Part shown: positions 7,023-14,236 of the stretch, piece by piece | Position numbering within the stretch: position 1 is the stretch's first letter | How the letters are laid out: every line of letters begins with the position of its first letter | NCBI GenBank assembly: GCA_903870815.1 | Contig: CAIQEI010000017.1 | Coordinates: forward strand, 1-37,841 | Direction: 5' to 3' | Source of the DNA: an uncultured Verrucomicrobia subdivision 3 bacterium | Lineage (GTDB): Bacteria; Verrucomicrobiota; Verrucomicrobiia; Limisphaerales; UBA11358 | Length of the DNA stretch: 37,841 nucleotides | The notes under the pieces: generated by a model | What the model saw: the letters and a program-made list of their open reading frames with translations, nothing else | What the model was told of the DNA's origin: nothing | Database searches by the model: none | Program-made: the position numbers and the translations under genes

Positions 7023-8000
7023 GTGGCCTTGAAATCCGCCGCTCCAGCCGGAAATCTCCGCCGCCCGCCGGCGCCGTTCACCGAGGCCGAGGCCTGGCGC
7101 GACGCCGGCAAGGGTTGGCAGCCGCTCTTCGGCAGCTTTCACGGCGCGGGCTACAGCATCGAATGGCACGACTTTTTTGCGAAACGTGAATTCGACTGGG
7201 CGGCGAGCTTTCATCCGGGCTGCGTTGAGCTGTGCCTGAACCTGGCCGGCCATGGTTTTGTGGAATGCCAGCGCCAGCGGATGGAGTTCAGGCCGAACAC
7301 TGTTGGTTTTTATCATCGCAAGGATGAACCGCTGACCGCCCGGCGCGCGGCGAATGAGCAGCACCAGTTTCTTACCGTGGAATTTTCCGGCCCGTTTCTC
7401 GCGAAACATCTGGCGGGCATGGTGCCGATGCTGCATCCGCTGGTCCGCGCGGCCATGGAAAACCAACCGGGCGTGCTGGTCTCGGGCGCAACCGTCCGGC
7501 TCACGGCGGCGCAACACCAGCTCATCAGCACCTTGCGGCAGCCGCCGGTTTACGCGGCCTCCCAGCCGCTGTGGTATCAATGCAAGGCGCTGGAACTCGC
7601 CGTGACGTTTTTGGTCCAGCCGCCGCCCGAATCGGAAATGTTCTGCACCCGGCAGCAACGGGTGGCGCAGGAGCGCGTCGAGCAGGTGATTTTTCTGTTG
7701 AAACAGGATCTGGCGGCGCCGCCTACGCTGGAGGAGCTCGGCAAAAAAACCGGCTGCAGCCATTTCTACCTGAGCCGGATTTTCTCCGCGCAGACCGGCC
7801 ATACCATCACGCAGCAGCTCCGCCAGCTCCGCATGGAACGCGCGGCGGAACTGCTCAAGTCCGGCGAGCACAACGTCACCGAGACCGCGCTGGAAGTCGG
7901 CTACAACAGCCTGAGCCATTTCAGCGCGGCGTTCCATGAGACCTTCGGCTGCTGTCCCGGCTTGTATCCGCTGAAAACACCCGCGCAGAACACCGGTTGA
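7023..8000 (+). CDS. AraC-family transcriptional regulator
   Basis: About 325 residues from a GTG at 7023, five bases after lpxD's stop. The N-terminal part (about 1-200) looks like a cupin-type ligand-sensing domain with FHPGCVELCLNLAGHG and a following beta-rich stretch. The C-terminal 100 residues hold the double helix-turn-helix of AraC/XylS proteins: TLEELGKKTGCSHFYLSRIF, then NVTETALEVGYNSLSHFSAAFHETFG. The ligand and targets are unknown. The tight spacing suggests co-transcription with lpxD, which is unusual for a lipid A gene. The start is the first in-frame codon after the lpxD stop; a TTG at 7029 is also possible. Confidence 0.85.
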   Translation: MALKSAAPAGNLRRPPAPFTEAEAWRDAGKGWQPLFGSFHGAGYSIEWHDFFAKREFDWAASFHPGCVELCLNLAGHGFVECQRQRMEFRPNTVGFYHRKDEPLTARRAANEQHQFLTVEFSGPFLAKHLAGMVPMLHPLVRAAMENQPGVLVSGATVRLTAAQHQLISTLRQPPVYAASQPLWYQCKALELAVTFLVQPPPESEMFCTRQQRVAQERVEQVIFLLKQDLAAPPTLEELGKKTGCSHFYLSRIFSAQTGHTITQQLRQLRMERAAELLKSGEHNVTETALEVGYNSLSHFSAAFHETFGCCPGLYPLKTPAQNTG

Positions 8001-8028
8001 TGGCCAGCGGGCCAGGCTAGCCTCCCGA

Positions 8029-8436
8029 TCAGCCGGGGGTGGCGCAGATTTTCACCAGCAAGTCGCCTTTTTCATCCGTGAACAGGGCGAACACCGGCAG
8101 GTTGCGCCGCGCCGGGCCTTCGGTCACCCGGCCGTCCGGATCGAAGGTCGAACCGTGGCACGGGCAGGAAAAGGTCCGGTTCGCCTCCGCGTTGAGCTGG
8201 CAGTGCCGGTGGGTGCAGATGGCCGAGAGCGCAAATAAATTTGCCCCGCGTCGCACGATGAAAAATCCCAGATCGCGGTAACGCGCATAAACGCCATCCG
8301 CAAGATATTGCGCGGCCGGGCCGGCATTGACTACTCGTTCCGGTGCGCCGGAGGCAAGGTTCATACCGCCGGGGGTGGCGCAGCCGGCAGCGAACGCTGC
8401 CCCCAAACACAAAAATGAGCGACGATTCATTGGCAT
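8029..8436 (-). CDS. Rieske [2Fe-2S] lipoprotein with twin-arginine signal
   Basis: A 135-residue protein starting at the ATG 8436, one base after the stop of the upstream gene (TGATATG). The N-terminus has a twin-arginine motif (NRRSFL) and a lipobox-like end (AAFAAGC, Cys19), so it is probably exported folded and lipid-anchored. The Rieske domain has CTH (Cys74, His76) and CPCH (Cys91, His94) as cluster ligands, with Cys79 and Cys93 placed for the structural disulphide seen in high-potential Rieske proteins. It is an electron carrier or a subunit of an unknown periplasmic redox pair. No cytochrome b is nearby, so it is not an obvious bc1 subunit. An ATG at 8448 would overlap the upstream gene. 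Confidence 0.85.
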   Translation of the reverse strand: MPMNRRSFLCLGAAFAAGCATPGGMNLASGAPERVVNAGPAAQYLADGVYARYRDLGFFIVRRGANLFALSAICTHRHCQLNAEANRTFSCPCHGSTFDPDGRVTEGPARRNLPVFALFTDEKGDLLVKICATPG

Positions 8437-8437
8437 A

Positions 8438-9310
8438 TCAAAATTCAAAAACCAAACTGGTCATAATGCCCCAATGGATTTCCTCGCGGGCGCCGTTGTC
8501 CAACGGGAAAACAAACGTGATGCCGGGGCGCGGCTGGAGGCGGCCGATGGTTTTGAGGTTGGCCCGCAGGCCGGCGTCGGCGATGAGATTATTCTGGCCG
8601 GCGCGATCGTGGTTCAAGGCCGTTTCGCCGGAAGATTCGAAAACCAGAATCAGTTTCTCAACGCCCGGCACCCGCAGAGTTGTGCGCGGCAGTTCGTAAC
8701 CGAGGGTGTAGCCGTACTCAAACGTGTTCAAGCCGCCATCCTCGCCCGGGCCATAGAGCATGGAGTAGCCGAAAACGGATTGCAGCGTGAACCGGCCCGC
8801 CCTCGAGTCGTTAAAGATTTTCGGGACCAGCTCGGGGTTCTGGCTCAATTCCGATGTCGTGGGAATACCGAACTCCGCCGCGGCGCCGAACGTCGAATCC
8901 GCCAGGCCGTTCGGGGAAACCACCTGAAAAAAAGGATAGCGCGCGCCCACGTTAATGTTCGCCAGACCTTGGGTGGTCATGCCGGCCTGCGCGTCGCGCT
9001 CATAAGGCACTTCCAGCTCGAGTGTGAGCAGGCCGATGCCGTACTCGATTTCCGCCTTGATCACGTCGGCGTGGTCACCACCGGCGGCTGTGTGCAGCCA
9101 GTCAAGCCGGTACTCGCCCGTTTCCAAATCAGAATCATCCACCAGAAACGGTTCGGGAAAAACGCCCTGCCCGTAGCTGCTGCGATAGTCGAGGCCGTTG
9201 AGAAAACCGTAGTGCGTGTCCGGCGCGGGCTGGTTGCCAGCCACTAGCCCGTCGCCGGCGGAGGCGGTTAGCGCGCCCAGCAGCAAAACAGGCAAACCGA
9301 TTTTTTTCAT
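8438..9310 (-). CDS. Outer-membrane beta-barrel protein, phenol-pathway MetA-like transporter family
   Basis: 290 residues with a signal peptide (MKKIGLPVLLLGALTASAG) and alternating beta-barrel strands. It ends in aromatic FEF, the classic outer-membrane C-terminal signature. The central part (DVIKAEIEYGIGLLTLELEVPYER, NINVGARYPF) resembles the 'transporter/MetA-pathway of phenol degradation' group of barrel proteins, whose substrates are mostly unknown. Its stop is one base from the start of the Rieske lipoprotein, so the two genes are probably translated from one message and may act together at the envelope. Confidence 0.7.
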   Translation of the reverse strand: MKKIGLPVLLLGALTASAGDGLVAGNQPAPDTHYGFLNGLDYRSSYGQGVFPEPFLVDDSDLETGEYRLDWLHTAAGGDHADVIKAEIEYGIGLLTLELEVPYERDAQAGMTTQGLANINVGARYPFFQVVSPNGLADSTFGAAAEFGIPTTSELSQNPELVPKIFNDSRAGRFTLQSVFGYSMLYGPGEDGGLNTFEYGYTLGYELPRTTLRVPGVEKLILVFESSGETALNHDRAGQNNLIADAGLRANLKTIGRLQPRPGITFVFPLDNGAREEIHWGIMTSLVFEF

Positions 9311-9399
9311 CGCGGAGAAAATAAACGGTGCCGAAGCCTGGTGCTGTCGCGCGCTTGCGGATTGTTATCGGCGGGTTGCTTTGGGCGCGGCCAAAGTTT

Positions 9400-10371
9400 T
9401 CAATTCACGCCGATGAGATATTCACCCAGCCGGATCCACAAAGGAATGGTCACCAGCCCGACCGCGGAAGTGCCCAGCGCCACCTGCAGCGCCGTCCGCG
9501 CGTCCCCGCCGTAATGTTTCGCCAGCACGATCGGCAGGACTGCCGATGGCAGCGCGCCTTGCAGCACCAGCACGCGCTTGAGTTCAATTGAGCAGGGCAA
9601 AAACCTCGCCACCAGCAGAAACAAAACCGGCATGAGGCCCAGCCGCACTAGCGCGGCGACCAGCACCACCCGCGCCGCCCGGCCGCCGCGCGCCTCTTCA
9701 AGATGGTCCGCCACGATCGCCCCGATGAGCAGCAAGGCCAGCGGGATGGCGCTCTGGCCGAACCAGTGGGCCACGGTCAGAAGGACCTTCCCCGCGAACG
9801 CCACCGGCACAGGCGGCGCGCAAACCAGGCCGAGAAAATTCAGCGCCAGCGCCAGCAGCAGCGCGGCCAGCGGCGGGTTGATGATTTTCCGCCAGCCGCC
9901 GGCCGGCCCGCGGCCGGACAACATGGCCACGCCCAGCGTCCACATGGCGGTTTCGGGCCCGACGTTGTGAACGAACAGCACGCCCGTGGTGCCGGAATCG
10001 AACAGCGTCACGCACAGCGGAATGGCGAGGTAACCATAATTTTGGAGGCCGGTCAGAAAGGCGAACGTCCGCTGCTCCGGCTTGGTGGTCAGCCCCGCCG
10101 CGCGGGCGAATAGCCACGCCACGCCGACGCCCACGGCCACCATGCCGAAGCCGACCAGCGGCGGCAGCAGGAGGTTTTCCGGCCGGCGCAGCGCCGCGTT
10201 GCCGAGGACGGAATCGAAGATCAGCGCCGGCAGCAGCAGGTTGATGGTCACCCGCATCAGGCTCGCGTCGGCGTCCGCCGAGAGCCAGCCGCGCCGGCGC
10301 AGCCAGAGGCCGATGCCCATGATGGCGAACACCGGCAACACCGCCGTCAGCACTGTCAGAAACTCATTCAC
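9400..10371 (-). CDS. AEC-family (auxin efflux carrier-like) permease
   Basis: A 323-residue protein with about ten transmembrane helices in two five-helix halves. The first half has VTINLLLPALIFDSVLG and a Q-N-Y-G-Y motif (TGLQNYGYLAIPL), the discontinuous-helix motif of this family. The second half has GQSAIPLALLLIGAIV and LQGALPSAVLPIVLAKHYGGD. Bacterial relatives move small carboxylates or similar solutes; substrate not predictable here. The start MNEFLTVLTAVLPVF is right before helix 1. It is alone in its strand run, 89 bases upstream of the OMP-Rieske pair. Confidence 0.85.
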   Translation of the reverse strand: MNEFLTVLTAVLPVFAIMGIGLWLRRRGWLSADADASLMRVTINLLLPALIFDSVLGNAALRRPENLLLPPLVGFGMVAVGVGVAWLFARAAGLTTKPEQRTFAFLTGLQNYGYLAIPLCVTLFDSGTTGVLFVHNVGPETAMWTLGVAMLSGRGPAGGWRKIINPPLAALLLALALNFLGLVCAPPVPVAFAGKVLLTVAHWFGQSAIPLALLLIGAIVADHLEEARGGRAARVVLVAALVRLGLMPVLFLLVARFLPCSIELKRVLVLQGALPSAVLPIVLAKHYGGDARTALQVALGTSAVGLVTIPLWIRLGEYLIGVN

Positions 10372-10483
10372 CCGCCGGATGAAAACAGATTTTCGCCGCC
10401 GGATAAATCACAACTTGGAAACGGCGGATCCCGGAGTGTGGTTGGAGTGAACCGCGAAATACCCGAACCACACGAAAAGATTT

Positions 10484-10594
10484 TGACACTAATTCCACGA
10501 ATTAACGCGAATTGCTGCAAAACTTGATGGCGGGCAAATTTCCGTTACGCTTTCAGTGTATTTGAATTCGCGGCAATTCGTGAAATCCGTGTCA
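10484..10594. repeat. MITE-like inverted-repeat element
   Basis: Arms TGACACTAATTCCACG... (10484-10513) and 10565-10594 are 30 bases each and match at 25 of 30 positions when one is reverse-complemented. The 51-base centre is non-coding. The TGACACGGATTTCACGAATT-type sequence resembles a dispersed palindrome I associate with Verrucomicrobia genomes, from memory. It sits between the AEC permease start and the PEPCK gene end. Confidence 0.65.
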
Positions 10595-10616
10595 CCAGCT
10601 TGGTTTGGTTACGGTC

Positions 10617-13600
10617 TCAAGGGGCGGTGAGGTAATTCTCGATGGGCTCGGCGCCGATCGTGCCGGTCAGCTGTTGCGGATACTCCGGCGCCTCGACGGC
10701 CTCCAGCGTTTTGCGCGCGGCGGTCAGGCGCCCGGCGATGCGCAAATTTTCCGAGACATCAGCGTAGTTCGGGCGCCGGAGAAACTGGTTCAGATATTCC
10801 ACGTGCCGCTTCCACAGGGTGCGGTCCACTTTCTGTTTCGCCGCCAGCCGCGCGGCATACCACGGGCTGGCCAGCAGGTTTTCGCGCGTGAACAATTTCC
10901 GCACTTCGGCATGGCCCAGCCCTTGGCCCTCCCATTGGTCGTGGAGCATGATGTGCAGCAGCGCCTGCAGCGGCGGACACGCCTGTTTGATGCTGCCGTC
11001 ATCGAAATACATTTGGGCGACGCGCTTCTGCGTGGCGACGATGTTGTCCATGCCGTCCGCGAAGATGTCCTGGTCCTGCAATTCCGGCTTGAGCATCGGC
11101 TCGGTGAACACGGCGTGCGGATGATTGAACACCCGGCCGAAAAATGCGTGGACGAAGCGCGCGTTGATGCGCCAGCCGAGCCGGCTCGCATGCACCTTTT
11201 TGCCGCCGTGATCGAAGTCCGCGCACCGTTCCAAAAACCGGTTGGCGATGAGAAATTGCGGATCGCGCTCCTCGGCGGACATCCGGCACCAGACTTCCGG
11301 CACGATCAGGCTCACGTCGTGATCCACGCGCAAATGCGGGCCGACGTAGCCGGCGGCGGTGACGAACGCGTGCTGGCCCGTGAGGATGAACGACACCAGC
11401 GCATTGTTCAGGTCGATGATCGGCGGCAGCGCGTTGAACGGTCCCTTGGTCAGCGCGCCTTCGGAACCCGCGCCGGTGGTGGACGGCGATTTGCCGGTCA
11501 TGCTGCAGATCACTTCCATGAACAATTCCGGCAGCTCGAAGAAATGGATCGGATTGTAGCACGCGAGCGGACGTACGCCGGTGTCCGGCGGATTGTTGCG
11601 GCGGCCCGGCAGCACGGCGGTGACGGGGGTGTGCAGCGGTTTACCGGGCGGCGCGCGGCGGCGCAGGCGCGCGGAGATTTCCGCGAGATATGTTTCGCTG
11701 GCGCGGACGAGGTCGGGACGCTTCTGTAGATAGCGCGGATTTTTCGTCGGCTTGCCGTCCACGAGGCGCGGGTTGGCGGTGCAAACAAAATAATCCGGCG
11801 CGTCGGTCTCCGCGACTTCGCGCACGAATTTCTGCATCGGGTCGGTGAACTGGTTGAAGCCCAGCGCGTCCTCCACCATGTCGCGCGCGTTGGCCGGCGT
11901 GAGCGGTTCGTAATTGGAAAAGAAATTCTCCGGCTGGACGAAATCCAGTTCCGCCTGCTTATCATAACCGCGGTGGATGGCGTCATCGGGCCGCTGGAAG
12001 AGGCGCTGCTCGCAGTTCTGGACGAATTTCAGCGACAAGGCCGGGTCCGTGCCTTCCGGCAGGTTCGCCAGCGCCGCGGCCGGCACGACGGTGGATGCCG
12101 TGATGTCGTCCTCCATCTGCACCTTCACGGCCGGATGAAAATCCTTGCGCAGGCCGAACGTGCGCCAGGAGCCATCGTGATCGAATCCCACGCGCAGGCA
12201 GGTCGTCACCAGCTTGCGGTTGTCGCATTTTAGTTCGTTGCCGGGCGTGCCGTTGATGATATCCACGCTGAAATGGTCGCGCCAGATCGCGCCCCATTCC
12301 GGCTTGTAATAACGCTTCACCACGAAGACCAGCTCCTTGACGTGCTGCGGCACGCTGGCGAGCCAGGCGTTGTATTCCGCCGTGTAATCGTGCTCGTCTG
12401 GGGTGAGCAGCTTGATGACGGAGCCAAGCGAACGGTCCGCCGCCAGCACGGCGCGCGGGTCCGTGCGCGACGGGTCGGCGAAACGGCGGGAGTAGTCGCG
12501 GGTGATCAATTTTTCGACGCGGTCAAAGTCGGCTTTCAGATCCGCCACGAACACCGGCCCGGTGAGAATCGCGTCGGTGATGGGCTTGGAGATCTCCGAT
12601 TTGCCGCCGCCGGAGACGGTGCAGGGCTTGTGGCAGAACGTGCCGTCAGCCACGGTGCCGACAAGCCGCCATTGGCGGCCGTGGCCGGGCGGTTTCTCCA
12701 TGCGGACCTTGTAGCCGGAAGGGCGGACATAGGTTTTATCGGGCGAGAGTCGGATGTGGTGTTCGCCGGTGGCCGGGTTCGTCCAGGAAATTTTCTGGCT
12801 CTGCAAATCAAAGCGCGCCGACGCCGGCACATAGATGATTTCCGGATATTTCCGGTCCACCGCGTAGCCTTCCGGCCGCAGGTGCATGAGGCTGCCAAAC
12901 AGCGAAATCATTTCCGTGTACGAATGGCTGGAGCGCTTGGCCAGCACGTCGCCGTTGAACTCCTCGCCGAGGTCGTAGCTGGGAAAAACCAGCGCGCCGC
13001 CGGCGTGCTCCTCCTCCGCCAGGCCGAACAGGTTCGCCGCGTAGCTCAACTGCGTCTTCACCTCTTTTTTGCAGTAGCCGAAATAGTTGTCCGCGATGAT
13101 GGTGACGATCACGCCGGTTTCATCGCGGCAGGTGAGCTTGAAGGCATTGCCGCCGTTGTAAAGTTCGTCCTCCTTGCGCCAGCACATGCCGTCGCGGCGC
13201 TGGCGCGCGGTGGCCTGGTCGAAATGCGGTAGGCCGACGGATTTCTTCGTCACCCGGATCAGGTGCGGCGCGAGGATGATGCAGCCGGTGTGGCCGCTCC
13301 AATGCTCGCTGTCGAGCGCGGCGTCATTTTCCGGCAGGAGCGGGTCGCCGGCGTTGGTGAAGATGGTCTCGACGAAATCCAGGTTGCTGACGAGGTTGCC
13401 CGGCACGAAAAAGCGGACCTCCATCGTCTTCTCCGCCGTGAAGCCGGGCACCGCCGGGCACACGATCGGCCGGATGAGCAGCGAGACGAAGCATTCCGCC
13501 GGCTGCGGCTGCGTGGCGGTGAACGGCAGCTTCAGCAGGTCCCGGGGTGGCGTGAGCGCGTGCTGGAGCATTTTGGCGAAGGTCAGTTTCGGCACACCCA

Positions 13601-14036
13601 GCTTGTCGTCGGGGATCGGCAGGCCGCCTTCCGTCACGTGGAAGATGCCCGCCGTCGTGCGGCGGTCGCTTTTGGGATTGTGCAGCACGCCCTGCTTGAC
13701 GCGGTAGGAATTGATGATGTCGGACGAAAAATCATCGCGATCCACCGGCAGCGAGAGCACGCGGGCCAGGCCGGCGCGGTCCAGTGCGAACGTGCGCGAT
13801 GGCAGCTTGGGCGCGGGAATTTCCTGGAGATAATCGTGGAGGAAATTCTGGATGCGCTGGTCGGCGGGGGCGAGATGCTGGCCGAGCAGCCGGTCCTTCT
13901 CGCGCGACTGCGCGGCCATGGCGGCGGCGATCTCGACGAATTCCTTGTCTCCCTGGAGTGGCACCGGCGAGCAGCCGATCAGGGCGAGTTTGACGTTGAT
14001 ATGGGCAATGAGATGGGCGGGCAGCTGGCTGTTCAT
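10617..14036 (-). CDS. Pyrophosphate-dependent phosphoenolpyruvate carboxykinase (PPi-PEPCK)
   Basis: A 1139-residue protein that by length and motifs matches the PPi-type PEPCK (EC 4.1.1.38) known from Propionibacterium and Entamoeba. The reaction is PEP + CO2 + Pi to oxaloacetate + PPi. Seen are the N-terminal VKQGVLHNPKSDRRTTAG (113-130), GNLVSNLDFVETIFTNAGDP (213-232), DNYFGYCKKEVKTQ (316-329), CHKPCTVSGGGKSEISKP (468-485), RVGFDHDGSWRTFGLR (615-630), FQRPDDAIHRGYDKQAE (680-696), GRRNNPP (811-817) and SMTGKSPSTTGAGSEGALTK (845-864). The GGGKSE segment fits phosphate binding. These proteins are unlike ATP/GTP-PEPCK and are often annotated 'hypothetical'. It is a single gene, divergent from a histidine kinase. 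The identification rests on remembered family sequence; activity is inferred. Confidence 0.85.
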   Translation of the reverse strand: MNSQLPAHLIAHINVKLALIGCSPVPLQGDKEFVEIAAAMAAQSREKDRLLGQHLAPADQRIQNFLHDYLQEIPAPKLPSRTFALDRAGLARVLSLPVDRDDFSSDIINSYRVKQGVLHNPKSDRRTTAGIFHVTEGGLPIPDDKLGVPKLTFAKMLQHALTPPRDLLKLPFTATQPQPAECFVSLLIRPIVCPAVPGFTAEKTMEVRFFVPGNLVSNLDFVETIFTNAGDPLLPENDAALDSEHWSGHTGCIILAPHLIRVTKKSVGLPHFDQATARQRRDGMCWRKEDELYNGGNAFKLTCRDETGVIVTIIADNYFGYCKKEVKTQLSYAANLFGLAEEEHAGGALVFPSYDLGEEFNGDVLAKRSSHSYTEMISLFGSLMHLRPEGYAVDRKYPEIIYVPASARFDLQSQKISWTNPATGEHHIRLSPDKTYVRPSGYKVRMEKPPGHGRQWRLVGTVADGTFCHKPCTVSGGGKSEISKPITDAILTGPVFVADLKADFDRVEKLITRDYSRRFADPSRTDPRAVLAADRSLGSVIKLLTPDEHDYTAEYNAWLASVPQHVKELVFVVKRYYKPEWGAIWRDHFSVDIINGTPGNELKCDNRKLVTTCLRVGFDHDGSWRTFGLRKDFHPAVKVQMEDDITASTVVPAAALANLPEGTDPALSLKFVQNCEQRLFQRPDDAIHRGYDKQAELDFVQPENFFSNYEPLTPANARDMVEDALGFNQFTDPMQKFVREVAETDAPDYFVCTANPRLVDGKPTKNPRYLQKRPDLVRASETYLAEISARLRRRAPPGKPLHTPVTAVLPGRRNNPPDTGVRPLACYNPIHFFELPELFMEVICSMTGKSPSTTGAGSEGALTKGPFNALPPIIDLNNALVSFILTGQHAFVTAAGYVGPHLRVDHDVSLIVPEVWCRMSAEERDPQFLIANRFLERCADFDHGGKKVHASRLGWRINARFVHAFFGRVFNHPHAVFTEPMLKPELQDQDIFADGMDNIVATQKRVAQMYFDDGSIKQACPPLQALLHIMLHDQWEGQGLGHAEVRKLFTRENLLASPWYAARLAAKQKVDRTLWKRHVEYLNQFLRRPNYADVSENLRIAGRLTAARKTLEAVEAPEYPQQLTGTIGAEPIENYLTAP

Positions 14037-14054
14037 GGCAACTTGAGAATATTC

Positions 14055-14069
14055 TGGTCCGTCGGACCA
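14055..14069. promoter_or_regulatory. Perfect palindrome in the PEPCK/kinase divergent region
   Basis: TGGTCCG-T-CGGACCA is a 7-1-7 perfect dyad whose left edge is 19 bases upstream of the PPi-PEPCK ATG, within the 200-base divergent region shared with the hybrid kinase gene. The position suits a repressor operator; regulator unknown. Confidence 0.35.
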
Positions 14070-14236
14070 AATCCTTTGCCCATTAATTTGCGGGTGAAAC
14101 CGGAATTGGCAAATCTTTTTTCAGCGGCCGACGATTATCGTCGCGACCAGTCGGGGCTGGCGAAACGTTCCGCGCCACCGGCCGGCCGGATTAATTCTCG
14201 TCATCCCGCCGAAAGTTAGGTATTAGAAGCGGCGGT

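Noticed and set aside
10605-11729. Long plus-strand frame inside the PEPCK gene
   Set aside because: It is the antisense of the PPi-PEPCK gene, arising from GC-rich codon structure; its protein has no recognised features.
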